A stretch of DNA of 56,376 bases from an uncultured Bacteroides sp. (GCA_958477465.1 CAUEFX010000020.1:1-56376); one strand, 5' to 3'. Positions 34,382 to 43,025 are shown, counted from the stretch's first letter. The notes: generated by a model not told the origin, from the sequence alone. Program-made: numbers and translations.

Positions 34382-34545
34382 GATTTACGAATTACGATTG
34401 AATTTACTTAGGAATCTCCGTGTATTCCCAATCGTAAATTGTCAATCGTCTCATCGTAAATTACCTTATCGTCAATCGTCTCATCGTAAATTATTTAATT
34501 GTCAATTTCATATATCTAAGTAAATTCAATCGTAATTCGTAAATC
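34382..34545. repeat. Perfect 30-bp inverted repeat enclosing 30-bp tandem repeats
   Basis: The 30 bases at 34382-34411 and 34516-34545 are perfect inverted copies (starting GATTTACGAATTACGATTGA). The loop holds tandem 30-base units beginning GTCAATCGTCTCATCGTAAA at 34441 and 34471, with a partial third at 34501. It lies inside an operon, between two functionally linked genes, so it must be transcribed and fold. Confidence 0.8.
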
Positions 34546-34563
34546 ATTAAATCGTAAATCCCC

Positions 34564-35337
34564 ATGGTTCTATTTGTTTATGATAAAACCTTTGAAGGCT
34601 TGTTGACAGCTGTTTTTGATGCTTACTTTCGCAAAACCTTTCCCGATATGTTATTGTCGGAGGGAGATGCTTTACCCTTATTTTATGATGAACTCTTTAC
34701 GGTAGCCACTGATGAGGAAAAGGCCGGGCGGGTATGGCGTGGGTTGCAGAAGAAACTTTCGGCCTCCGCTCTTTCGGCCATTACTTGGTGTTGGCTTTCC
34801 GAGTTGCCGGAGGTCGGTATGTTACTGTTTCGTTATATTCGAAAGGTTATCGATACCCCCCGTTCTATTGAAACGAATTTCGGCGACCCGGATGTATTGG
34901 AACTCTCTAAAATATGGAAACGTGTGGATTGGGAACGGCTGCGGATGTTGCAGTTTGTCCGTTTTCAGAAAGCTGCGGATGGCACTTTTTTTGCAGCCTT
35001 TGAGCCGCGGCATAACGCATTGCCTTTGACAATCAAACATTTTAAGGACCGCTTTGCCGATCAGAAATGGTTGATTTATGATATAAAACGCCGTTATGGC
35101 TTTTATTATGACTTGAAAACCGTAGAGGAAGTTACTTTTGATGATGACAGTAACGCCTCTCATCTGATAACCGGAATGCTTGATGAAAGTTTGATGGATA
35201 AGGACGAAAAATTGTTTCAACAGCTTTGGAAGACTTATTTCAAATCCATTACAATCAAGGAAAGACTCAATCCGAGAAAACATAAGCAAGACATGCCCGT
35301 GAGGTACTGGAAATACCTTACCGAAAAGCAGAAATGA
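34564..35337 (+). CDS. Putative DNA metabolism protein, partner of the radical SAM gene (TIGR03915 type)
   Basis: This 257-residue protein starts MVLFVYDKTFEGLLTAVFDA, the standard N-terminus of the TIGR03915 family, and ends with IKERLNPRKHKQDMPVRYWKYLTEKQ. In other bacteria the family is fused to a UDG-like domain; here the protein stands alone. It has no signal or membrane span. Its place next to the TIGR03916 radical SAM gene is conserved across bacteria. The biochemical role is unproved. Confidence 0.88.
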   Translation: MVLFVYDKTFEGLLTAVFDAYFRKTFPDMLLSEGDALPLFYDELFTVATDEEKAGRVWRGLQKKLSASALSAITWCWLSELPEVGMLLFRYIRKVIDTPRSIETNFGDPDVLELSKIWKRVDWERLRMLQFVRFQKAADGTFFAAFEPRHNALPLTIKHFKDRFADQKWLIYDIKRRYGFYYDLKTVEEVTFDDDSNASHLITGMLDESLMDKDEKLFQQLWKTYFKSITIKERLNPRKHKQDMPVRYWKYLTEKQK

Positions 35338-35471
35338 GGTTACATAAAAAGCGGGCACATTGGTGTCTCTGAAAAAAAAGTGTGGCAGTGGTATGCAGTA
35401 AAAAGAACTAATAGACGTTTATCAGTAAAAACGATGCATTATTGTACATATTTAATTTAATAAACGGAATA

Positions 35472-35897
35472 ATGAAAAAAGTAAAATTATTGATGGCACT
35501 TGTCTGTGTCGCAACGGCTCTTTATAGTTGCAAAAACAGTGCGATGAAGTCACAACAAAGTGAGGAACAAAAAGAGGAAATGCTTGGTGGAGATACTGAT
35601 GAACATGGCTGCAAGGCTTCGGCAGGCTATACCTGGAGTGAGGTCAGAAAAGATTGTATCCGTGTGTTTGAAGTGGGTGTGAAATTGAATGACAGTAGAG
35701 ATGCCAATGCAACCTCTGCTGCATATCTTGTTTTCTCCGTAGATTCTCTCGATGCAGAATTATTTGTACCCCAACAAGAAGAGAGTATTTTGTTACATCG
35801 GACCGGACAAGCATGGAAAAATGAAGCCTATAATGCTTATCGGAGGGATAATAAACTGGTTGTGGAGAAGAGCGGAGTGCAGCTTTTTGCCGAATAA
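35472..35897 (+). CDS. Small lipoprotein of unknown function
   Basis: This 141-residue protein has a lipoprotein signal MKKVKLLMALVCVATALYSC (Cys20), a polar linker and the motif HGCKASAGYTWSEVRKDCIR, with two Cys that probably form a disulfide. A C-terminal beta-rich part follows. The motif recurs in small Bacteroides lipoproteins, but no function is known to me. The start at 35472 is set by the signal; the in-frame start at 35442 adds ten residues that spoil it. Confidence 0.82.
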   Translation: MKKVKLLMALVCVATALYSCKNSAMKSQQSEEQKEEMLGGDTDEHGCKASAGYTWSEVRKDCIRVFEVGVKLNDSRDANATSAAYLVFSVDSLDAELFVPQQEESILLHRTGQAWKNEAYNAYRRDNKLVVEKSGVQLFAE

Positions 35898-35943
35898 GTA
35901 ACTGACAATCATGGGATTTTCTTTGAGAAATGGAAGTTTATGA

Positions 35944-36828
35944 TTATTCCAGCTTTTTATCTTTAGGTAAACTGTCTTTATGTACTTTATGTAGTGGAAA
36001 ACCGCAATATTTGCAGAACTTTGCGTTCTCATCGTGTCCCGTTTTATGGCAGTTAGGGCATTGTACGTCTTTCATTTTCTTGTATTCTTTCATCATCGAT
36101 ACGGACACGATGCCGGTTGGCACTGCAATAATGGTATAACCTATCAGCATGACACAGGCGGAGAGGAATCTTCCCAAGGGGGTTATGGGGGTGATGTCAC
36201 CATAGCCCACTGTTGTCATGGTGACTATGGCCCAGTAAATGCTGTTAGGGATGTTGTTGAATTGTGTGTCGGGTTGTGTACCCTCGATCATATACATTAA
36301 TGTTCCGATGGAGATGACAAGTATTACCACAAACAGGAAGAATACAGCTATTTTCTTACTGCTTTCTTTTAGTGAGGTAAGCAAACGCTCACCTTCCATC
36401 CAGAAAGTGAAAAGCTTGAATATGCGGAATACCCTGATGATACGAAATGCCCGAATGACCAACAGATAACGTGCTCCCGGCAAGAAGAAAGCCAGATATA
36501 CGGGTAAGGTAGCAAGCAAATCGATAATTCCGAAGAAGCTGAAAACATATTTTTTAGGCTGTGGAGAGCAATAAATACGGGTTACATATTCAAAAGTAAA
36601 GAAAGCCGTGAACAGATACTCAAGGATAATGAATGGTATCGTCAGATAGGATGGAAGGCTTTGCAGACTTTCAAGAATGGCAAGCAGGATACTGAATGTG
36701 ATACAGACGATAAGAGCCACATCGAACAACTTTCCAGCCGGAGTATCCGATTCGAAAATAATAATGTAGAGTTTCTGCTTTAACTCTTGGTTATGTAGAA
36801 GATGCTTGAACTGTTCTCTTAATTTCAT
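35944..36828 (-). CDS. Voltage-gated potassium channel with C-terminal zinc ribbon
   Basis: This 294-residue inner-membrane protein has six transmembrane helices. S4 carries regularly spaced arginines (RYLLVIRAFRIIRVFRIFKL). The pore loop has the potassium filter TVGYGD in IVTMTTVGYGDITPI. The C-terminal tail has a zinc ribbon of two CxxC pairs (CPNC and CKYC, about residues 254-277), which is unusual for a channel and may bind metal or a partner. The frame opens with TTG at 36849, so ATG 36828 (MKLREQF) is chosen. It follows the lytic transglycosylase gene by 41 bases. Confidence 0.9.
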   Translation of the reverse strand: MKLREQFKHLLHNQELKQKLYIIIFESDTPAGKLFDVALIVCITFSILLAILESLQSLPSYLTIPFIILEYLFTAFFTFEYVTRIYCSPQPKKYVFSFFGIIDLLATLPVYLAFFLPGARYLLVIRAFRIIRVFRIFKLFTFWMEGERLLTSLKESSKKIAVFFLFVVILVISIGTLMYMIEGTQPDTQFNNIPNSIYWAIVTMTTVGYGDITPITPLGRFLSACVMLIGYTIIAVPTGIVSVSMMKEYKKMKDVQCPNCHKTGHDENAKFCKYCGFPLHKVHKDSLPKDKKLE

Positions 36829-36869
36829 AATAGCTGAATGATGTGTCAATGTGCTAATGTGGCAAATTA

Positions 36870-37847
36870 TTAATCAATTACCCACTTGGGATTATGTGGA
36901 ATTGTTTTCTTGGGGTGGTAGTTCATTCCTTCCTTGGTAGGTATATGTAAAACGTATGTACGTTGTGTTTTGTTTTTTAGTGAGTGTTCGCGTAGCCACG
37001 GGTTGGCATCACGCAGTTGTGCATAAGTGATGCCGTTTTGTTTGGCATACTCATCCAGGTTCTCGATGGCGGTGGTGACCGTCACTTTTTTATAGGGGAT
37101 AGGAGGATAGAGATGTTCGCGTTTCAGAAGAAAACCGAAACGTTGCGGGTTGTTGAATATCTCTTTGACTGCCAGCAGGCGGAACATATAGCGCGATGTC
37201 TCTTCTACCAGCCATAAATCCATGGCATGGTCGGCCAATTGTTTGTCCAATTGTGCGGTGATGCGTCCTTGTCCTGCATTGTATGCAGCAGACACCGCCA
37301 TCCAGTCACCATATTTTCCATAAGCCTGTTTGAAATATTTGCAGGCGGCAGCAGTTGCTTTCTCCACATTATAACGCTCATCTATATTGTCGTTTACTTC
37401 CAGACCGAATTCACGTCCGGTAGCCGGCATGAATTGCCATAGTCCGGCTGCTCCCGCCGGAGAGCGGGCGATAGGATTAAGACTGCTTTCGATAACCATC
37501 AGATACTTGAAGTCATCGGGGACACCATTGGCTTTCAATATCGGTTCGACAATGGGAAAGTACCGGTTGGCACGTTTCAACATCAACATGGTGGTAGAGT
37601 GCATATAGGTGAAGGACATCATCTCCCGGTCCATCCGTTCACGGCGGTCGTATCGGCGCAGGTCAATGGCTTCGCCGTTGAAAGTAGCTTGTTCGGGAAC
37701 ACTTGGCGGAGTGACACAATAGGGCACTTCGGATTTTACCGAATACGGTTCGGCAGGTAGAATACTACTGATAAGAGTCGGGATAACGGCTCCGGTACAG
37801 ACAGCCAGAGCAATGCTTAAAATTAAAGTAATACGTTTTTCTTTCAT
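36870..37847 (-). CDS. Lytic transglycosylase (SLT/MltD-type)
   Basis: This 325-residue exported murein hydrolase has an N-terminal signal/membrane segment (about 6-26). The SLT domain (about 100-225) has catalytic Glu120 in VIESSLNP, the block GAAGLWQFMPATGREFGLEV, and AVSAAYNAGQGRI. It cleaves peptidoglycan glycan strands to 1,6-anhydro products. A single LysM-like tail is weakly suggested by DEYAKQNGITYAQLRDANPW. The -7 box TATCTTTG lies at 37911-37918. Confidence 0.9.
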   Translation of the reverse strand: MKEKRITLILSIALAVCTGAVIPTLISSILPAEPYSVKSEVPYCVTPPSVPEQATFNGEAIDLRRYDRRERMDREMMSFTYMHSTTMLMLKRANRYFPIVEPILKANGVPDDFKYLMVIESSLNPIARSPAGAAGLWQFMPATGREFGLEVNDNIDERYNVEKATAAACKYFKQAYGKYGDWMAVSAAYNAGQGRITAQLDKQLADHAMDLWLVEETSRYMFRLLAVKEIFNNPQRFGFLLKREHLYPPIPYKKVTVTTAIENLDEYAKQNGITYAQLRDANPWLREHSLKNKTQRTYVLHIPTKEGMNYHPKKTIPHNPKWVID

Positions 37848-37910
37848 TCTATAAATCGTTGTTCAATGCGGCACATACATTCATATAACTATGAGTTGGC
37901 CATTTTTCTG

Positions 37911-37918
37911 CAAAGATA
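37911..37918 (-). promoter_or_regulatory. -7 box of the lytic transglycosylase gene
   Basis: The minus strand reads TATCTTTG. The start point is expected near 37905, with a leader of about 58 bases. A second copy of the box is at 37977-37984. Confidence 0.55.
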
Positions 37919-38063
37919 ATGCAAATGAGCGCAATGAAAGTTTACTTTCAAATTGCCGAGTGCAGTTTATCTTCTGCAAAGATAAACTCATTTTAGCAGC
38001 TTCAAAGAACTTTTCGTGCTTTTGATATGTTTTGTACTATACATTAACAACAGTTTACGTCAC

Positions 38064-38582
38064 ATGAATAATTTCACCGATAACACAGCCGGACAATTTG
38101 TCAGAGGTACAGACCATAGCACGATCGAGCATCTCGATATACCCCGGTATATGGGACGTTGGTACGAAATTGCCCGTTACGATCATCGTTTTGAACGGAG
38201 AATGTCCGAGGTTACGGCTACTTACGGGCTTTCTCCCGATGGCAGTATCCGTGTATTGAATGCCGGATATAAACGGGATGCACATGGCAGAAGTAAATTC
38301 CGGCGTATCGTAGGCCGTGCAAAGATTCCCGACGCCACCAGGCCGGGACGTCTGAAAGTCTCTTTTTTCCTTTGGTTTTATTCCGATTATTATATACTCG
38401 AATTGGATCGGGAGGGATACAATTATGCACTGATAGGCAGTAGTTCCGATAAATATTTGTGGATATTGAGCCGGACTCCCCAATTGCCCGAAGATGTGAA
38501 AAACTTGTTGCTGACTGCCGCACTGCGCCGGGGGTACGATATAAGCCGGTTGTTGTGGATCGATCAGACAAGATACATTTAA
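38064..38582 (+). CDS. Lipocalin family protein (Blc-like)
   Basis: This 172-residue protein has the lipocalin signature MGRWYEIARYDHRFER, then TATYGLSPDGSIRVLNAG, YKRD and the second conserved region YALIGSSSDKYLWILSRTP. E. coli Blc is an outer-membrane lipoprotein, but here no lipobox or clear signal is present with the ATG at 38064. The upstream GTG at 38016 would add hydrophobic residues (LLICFVLYI), so an exported form is not excluded. The ligand is probably a lipid or other hydrophobic molecule. Confidence 0.88.
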   Translation: MNNFTDNTAGQFVRGTDHSTIEHLDIPRYMGRWYEIARYDHRFERRMSEVTATYGLSPDGSIRVLNAGYKRDAHGRSKFRRIVGRAKIPDATRPGRLKVSFFLWFYSDYYILELDREGYNYALIGSSSDKYLWILSRTPQLPEDVKNLLLTAALRRGYDISRLLWIDQTRYI

Positions 38583-38665
38583 AAAAAACAGATTTAAGCC
38601 GAAAGCTACCTGTATATGTGCCACAGCATGGTTGAAACGCCATCCGGAAGTGTTGCTTTACTGAA

Positions 38666-39397
38666 TCAGTTTGTTTTTACCGGTAGCCGTTTCCATAACC
38701 AACGTGGAATCATCCGCCAGAAAAAGACGATGACAGCATATCTCCAATCGATAATTACCACCCGTTGTCTGCGATTGAGAGCCCGTACAATGTGTATCCC
38801 AACTTTATTTACATTCATTAGTAACGGGTAGCTTTTTCCATCATTCAGTAGTTCGGTTGACACAAATCCCGGGCGGATATCCGTGAAGCGGATATTCAGC
38901 TTCTGCATATTCGATAGTTGTTCGAGGGCATCTATGTAGGTATTCTGAAACCGTTTGGTAGCCGAATATGCCGGAGCAACCCCCAAACCCTTGGTACCGG
39001 CAATGGAGCTGATAACTGCCAGGTGTCCGCTCCCTTGTTGTCGGAAATACTGAAAAGCGGCAGTGACCATTCGTACGAATCCATCGACGTTGGTACGTGC
39101 AGTGTTCAGTTCGATGTCAGCATTTAATTCCATATTCTGATACCCTATACCGGAGCTTAAGAGAAACAGATCCATGCCACCTGATTTTGTGATGAGGCTG
39201 TGCAACTTCTCCGTAGCATCCTCCTGCGTCACATCCAGTGCTTCCACTTCTATATTGTCAGGATCAATCGTACGGAATGCCTCTAACGCAACTTTTCGCC
39301 TGCCGGCAACTCCTATTTTCCATCCCTGCAACAGTAATTCTTTGGCAACTTCTTTGCCTATTCCGGAAGTAGCTCCTATGATGATTGCTCGTTTCAT
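38666..39397 (-). CDS. Short-chain dehydrogenase/reductase
   Basis: This 243-residue SDR has the cofactor motif GATSGIGKEVAKELL, which with AGRRK next suggests NADP(H), and SSGIGY as the NNAG-like motif. The catalytic Ser is in VISSIAG, with Tyr and Lys in YSATK. The C-terminal hydrophobic helix (YAVIVFFWRMIPRWLW) suggests membrane association. The substrate is not evident. A -7 box at 39505-39512 on the minus strand, inside a TATCTTTTACAAAGATA palindrome, may be its promoter. Confidence 0.9.
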   Translation of the reverse strand: MKRAIIIGATSGIGKEVAKELLLQGWKIGVAGRRKVALEAFRTIDPDNIEVEALDVTQEDATEKLHSLITKSGGMDLFLLSSGIGYQNMELNADIELNTARTNVDGFVRMVTAAFQYFRQQGSGHLAVISSIAGTKGLGVAPAYSATKRFQNTYIDALEQLSNMQKLNIRFTDIRPGFVSTELLNDGKSYPLLMNVNKVGIHIVRALNRRQRVVIIDWRYAVIVFFWRMIPRWLWKRLPVKTN

Positions 39398-39550
39398 TAT
39401 TTGTTTTTTTATATGATTCCTATTTTAATTGCCAAAGACAAAGACAGTGCAAACCGAATTGCAGTGAAAGTTGCTTCGGTTGCTGAGGTACAGCCTATCT
39501 TTTACAAAGATAATTATTATAAAGTAATAATGTAAGTATGGTAATATCTT

Positions 39551-39850
39551 TTATAGATCGAACAGATGCCTTATTGCCGCCCACGGAGCATAGATCAGCA
39601 TGCGGGGGCCGGAAAAGCGCATTACTTTCCGCATTTGTTCGCGCATGGCAGGTTTGTAGCAGTGTACGGTACATTGCTTGCAGGAACTTTTCTTTTCACC
39701 GAAGGGACAACGGTCCAACCGTGCGTGGGCGTAATGCAACAGTTCTTCACATGTCGGACAGAGAGTCCGGTTCTTTTCTTTTTTGCGGCAGTAGAGGCGG
39801 ATCATCAGTTCTACAGTCCTTTTTTCACGGGAGATACGGTTCTTATTCAA
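39551..39850 (-). CDS. YgbA-like nitrous-oxide-stimulated-promoter family protein
   Basis: This 99-residue Cys-rich protein has SREKRTVELMIRLYC, then CPTCEELLHYAHARLDRCPFG and CKQCTVHCYKPAMREQMR, the diagnostic blocks of the YgbA family. In enterobacteria the gene is controlled by the nitric-oxide sensor NsrR and gives protection against nitrosative stress. Eight Cys suggest a metal site. The conserved N-terminus requires a TTG start at 39850. The nearby ATG is out of frame and reads MKIE then stop. Confidence 0.9.
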   Translation of the reverse strand: MNKNRISREKRTVELMIRLYCRKKEKNRTLCPTCEELLHYAHARLDRCPFGEKKSSCKQCTVHCYKPAMREQMRKVMRFSGPRMLIYAPWAAIRHLFDL

Positions 39851-39872
39851 TTTTCATCTTTTTTAGGAGATA

Positions 39873-39880
39873 CAAAGATA
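39873..39880 (-). promoter_or_regulatory. -7 box of the YgbA-like gene
   Basis: The minus strand reads TATCTTTG, 22 bases before the TTG start. Confidence 0.55.
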
Positions 39881-39902
39881 GGCATCCTGTTTTAAAAAGG
39901 TG

Positions 39903-39910
39903 TATATTTG
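39903..39910 (+). promoter_or_regulatory. -7 box of the EamA transporter gene
   Basis: TATATTTG fits TAnnTTTG, 26 bases before the ATG and divergent from the YgbA-like promoter. Confidence 0.55.
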
Positions 39911-39936
39911 CACCCCGAAATTAAAAGTGTTGTTAT

Positions 39937-40860
39937 ATGCGTATAAGCAATAAAGCGAAAGGGTTTACTTGTGGAGCCGTAGCTGCTGCCACGTATGGTA
40001 TGAATCCGTTGTTTACTCTTCCTCTATATAAAGAAGGTTTGAGTGTGGATTCCGTATTGTTTTACCGGTATGCATTTGCCGTGCTTATTTTGGGTATCCT
40101 GATGAAGATACAAGGACAGTCGTTTGTATTGAAAAAGAACGAAGTGCTTCCGCTGCTGATAGGAGGGTTACTTTTTGCAGCCTCTTCACTGCTTTTGTTC
40201 ATAAGTTATAAGTATATGGATGCGGGCATTGCATCTACCATTCTTTTTGTATATCCGGTGATGGTGGCGGTCATTATGTTTCTGTTCTTTCATGAAAGGA
40301 TATCGTTGCTGACTATATTTTGCATTCTTATGGCACTTGCGGGCATCGGCATGCTGTATAAGGGGGATGGCGAAGAGACGCTCAGCCTGATAGGGATGGT
40401 ACTGGTGATTTTCTCATCCTTATCCTATGCCATCTATATTGTCGGTGTCAACCATTCCACTCTCAAAGACATGTCGACGACCAAGCTGACTTTCTATGCC
40501 TTGCTTTTCGGACTGTCCATTTATGTGGTCCGACTGAATTTCATGACCGAGCTGCAGGCCGTTCCTTCTTTTCCGGCATGGATCAATATACTGGCAATAG
40601 CCTCTCTGCCTACCGCTGTTTCACTCATCTGCACGACCATCTCGATACATAATATCGGTTCTACCCCGACAGCTATTTTGGGCGCATTGGAACCCGTCAC
40701 CGCTCTTTTTTTCGGTGTGATGATTTTCGGCGAACAGCTTACTCCCCGCCTTATCTTAGGGATACTGATGATACTGATTGCCGTGACTTTTATTGTTGTA
40801 GGGAAGCCGGTTGCGGAACGCATGAATCATTTGTTTCTGCATCTGCTGCGCCGTCATTGA
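39937..40860 (+). CDS. EamA/DMT-family transporter
   Basis: This 307-residue inner-membrane protein has ten predicted helices in two EamA repeats (about 10-140 and 150-290). The second ends in the block PTAILGALEPVTALFFGVMI. It is a drug/metabolite transporter superfamily member, probably exporting a small metabolite or amino acid; the substrate cannot be told from sequence. An unusual GGDGEE turn lies between the repeats. It is a single-gene unit. Confidence 0.93.
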   Translation: MRISNKAKGFTCGAVAAATYGMNPLFTLPLYKEGLSVDSVLFYRYAFAVLILGILMKIQGQSFVLKKNEVLPLLIGGLLFAASSLLLFISYKYMDAGIASTILFVYPVMVAVIMFLFFHERISLLTIFCILMALAGIGMLYKGDGEETLSLIGMVLVIFSSLSYAIYIVGVNHSTLKDMSTTKLTFYALLFGLSIYVVRLNFMTELQAVPSFPAWINILAIASLPTAVSLICTTISIHNIGSTPTAILGALEPVTALFFGVMIFGEQLTPRLILGILMILIAVTFIVVGKPVAERMNHLFLHLLRRH

Positions 40861-40861
40861 T

Positions 40862-40925
40862 ATACAAAAAAAACGGTACTTCGATTCACATCGCAGCACC
40901 GTTACAACACAAACACAAAATAAAA
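40862..40925 (-). ncRNA. Candidate small RNA, minus strand
   Basis: On the minus strand a -7 box TAGTTTTG (40931-40938) is followed about 30 bases later by a strong hairpin (AACGGT/ACCGTT plus CT/AG and CGAT/ATCG) and a run of eight T. The T-run lies only on the minus side, so it does not serve the EamA gene. No ORF is present. The expected product is about 60 bases. Confidence 0.45.
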
Positions 40926-40938
40926 CACGACAAAACTA

Positions 40939-41337
40939 CTATGCAATCTTACCTGTCTATGCCGGGGAGGCATACGGTTGCTTCATTATGGATATTCGCA
41001 TAGGCATAAAGAGCCTCAGGCTGATTTGCATAATAATAAACGCATCAGATGATTTTTTGTTCAAAAAGAATGCATCAAAATGATATTTTTGTGATGAAAG
41101 GAGGGAAACTTTCATTGGTAATATTTGCAATACTGAGCAAATAGAATTTATTTTGCAAGCAATAAGAAACTGTTTTGAGTTTACCGCCAGATGAGTAGAG
41201 ATGAGTTCTTGAACCGGAAAACCTCTCAAAATATAGGCGAAAGCCAATCGAAAGGATATTCGTAGAAATTCAAAGACTGTTTCTGACTCCATAGGGAAGT
41301 TCACTGATAATCCTGTTTCAAATTAGTCTGAAAATAT
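40939..41337. other. Intergenic stretch upstream of the pseudouridine synthase gene
   Basis: A hairpin TATGCC-GGGGA-GGCATA lies at 40958-40974, and a plus-strand TATTTTTG box at 41084-41091, too far from the next gene for certainty. A 115-codon minus frame here shows no family signs and is not called. Confidence 0.35.
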
Positions 41338-42957
41338 ATGTTGCATCATTTTGTCCGGTCTGTTGTTCACATCGCTTTGCCCGAACAATTCACATTTCCT
41401 TTTCATTATACCCCTCATCCGCTGTGTGTCATGGCGGCCGAAGAGGTACAGGCTTACATTGCGGCGCAGGACGACTGGCAGGAAGAATTGCGTGAGGGGA
41501 AGATGTTCGGGGTGCTGATTGTGCAGACCGAAGAGAATGAGATTGGGTATTTGGCTGCTTTTTCCGGTAATCTGGCCGGTAGAAATCTGCATTCATTCTT
41601 TGTTCCTCCTGTATACGATTTGCTGCAACCGGATGGTTTCTTTAAAATAGAGGAGGAAAACATATCGGCTATTAATGTACAGATCAGAAAGTTGGAACAG
41701 CATCCGCATTATCAGGATTTGAAGAAAAAATTGGAGGAAGAGATACATGCGGGCAAGTGTGAGACAGAGAAAGCCAAGGCGCTTTTGAAGGTTGCCAAAG
41801 AAGCACGGGCGCAGCGCCGGGCGCAACATCCGGATGAGGAGGAACAAGCTGCCATGGTACGTGAGAGCCAGTATCAGAAAGCTGAGCTAAAGCGTCTGGA
41901 AAAGTATTGGAAAAACAGAGTGGCTGTCTTGCAAGCAGAGGTAGATGCATACGATACGCAGATAGAGTCACTTAAAAGAGAAAGGAAAAAGCGCTCGGCA
42001 GAACTGCAGCAAAGGCTTTTCGAACAGTTTAAGATGAGGAACGGACTTGGGGAGGTGAAGGACTTGTGTGAGATTTTCGAGCAGACGGTACAGAAAACCC
42101 CTCCAGCCGGAGCCGGTGAATGTGCTGCTCCAAAGTTGTTGCAGTATGCTTATATACATGGACTGAAGCCGGTTGCCATGGCCGAATTCTGGTGGGGAAA
42201 TTCTCCTAAAACGGAGATCCGGCATCACGGTTGTTATTACCCGGCCTGTAAAGGAAAGTGCGGACCGATACTGCAACACATGTTGAAAGGGCTGGATGTG
42301 GAACCCGACCCGCTATCAAAGAACCCGTGTCACGATGCAGAACTGGAGGTCCTTTTTGAAGATGACTGGCTGCTGGTGATCAATAAACCGGCAGGTATGC
42401 TTTCCGTTCCGGGAAAGGGGAATGCTGATTCTGTGTACAGTCTGGTGAAGAAGTTATATCCGGATACTACGGGACCGGTAATTGTGCATCGGCTGGATAT
42501 GGCGACATCCGGTCTGTTGCTGATTGCCAAAACCAAGGAGGTACATCAGCATCTTCAGGCACAGTTTAAGAACCGAACGGTGAAAAAACGCTATGTCGCT
42601 TTGTTGGACGGTACTCCAGCGCAGGACGAAGGGGAGATAAGCCTGCCGCTTTGTCCGGACCCTTTGGATAGGCCCCGGCAGGTGGTTCATGGAGAAGCGG
42701 GTAAGCCTGCTGTTACCCGGTATAAAGTTCTTGAAAGAAAGGGAAACCGGACGCGTGTCGCTTTTTATCCATTGACGGGACGCACACATCAGTTGCGGGT
42801 GCATGCCGCCCATCCTCTCGGATTGAACTGCCCGATAGCAGGTGACGAACTTTATGGGAGAAAGGCGGAACGGCTTTATCTGCATGCCGAATATTTGGAA
42901 TTTATACATCCGGTATCGGGTCGGGTGATGAAGTTTGAAAGGAAAGCGGAGTATTGA
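41338..42957 (+). CDS. RluA-family pseudouridine synthase with N-terminal extension
   Basis: This 539-residue protein isomerises uridine in RNA. The C-terminal RluA domain (about 335-535) has the catalytic HRLDMATSGLLLIAK (Asp387), preceded by VINKPAGMLSVPGKG, and GRTHQLRVHAAHPLG. The N-terminal 330 residues hold a mixed domain (about 1-100), a long charged coiled coil (about 105-235), and a Cys/His cluster HHGCYYPACKGKCGP (about 296-310) that could bind zinc. This extended form is known from Bacteroidetes and Vibrio. The target uridine is unknown. Confidence 0.9.
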   Translation: MLHHFVRSVVHIALPEQFTFPFHYTPHPLCVMAAEEVQAYIAAQDDWQEELREGKMFGVLIVQTEENEIGYLAAFSGNLAGRNLHSFFVPPVYDLLQPDGFFKIEEENISAINVQIRKLEQHPHYQDLKKKLEEEIHAGKCETEKAKALLKVAKEARAQRRAQHPDEEEQAAMVRESQYQKAELKRLEKYWKNRVAVLQAEVDAYDTQIESLKRERKKRSAELQQRLFEQFKMRNGLGEVKDLCEIFEQTVQKTPPAGAGECAAPKLLQYAYIHGLKPVAMAEFWWGNSPKTEIRHHGCYYPACKGKCGPILQHMLKGLDVEPDPLSKNPCHDAELEVLFEDDWLLVINKPAGMLSVPGKGNADSVYSLVKKLYPDTTGPVIVHRLDMATSGLLLIAKTKEVHQHLQAQFKNRTVKKRYVALLDGTPAQDEGEISLPLCPDPLDRPRQVVHGEAGKPAVTRYKVLERKGNRTRVAFYPLTGRTHQLRVHAAHPLGLNCPIAGDELYGRKAERLYLHAEYLEFIHPVSGRVMKFERKAEY

Positions 42958-43017
42958 TAAGTTTGCTTGTCTCTAAAACAGTTCCTTACTTTTAGCTGAT
43001 AACCAGAAGATTTTTTA

Positions 43018-43025
43018 TAGTTTTG
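43018..43025 (+). promoter_or_regulatory. -7 box of the metallopeptidase-like outer-membrane gene
   Basis: TAGTTTTG fits TAnnTTTG. The start point is expected near 43032, very close to the first ATG at 43040. Confidence 0.5.

Noticed and set aside
34382..34545. An invertible promoter switch.
   Set aside because: The loop between the inverted repeats holds no TAnnTTTG box in either orientation, and the site lies inside an operon. Inversion remains open but a promoter switch is not supported.
40957..41304. A 115-codon minus frame upstream of the pseudouridine synthase gene.
   Set aside because: It is hydrophobic and Ser/Phe-rich without family blocks. It has no promoter or ribosome site, and the region has hairpins and A/T-rich DNA that favour chance frames.
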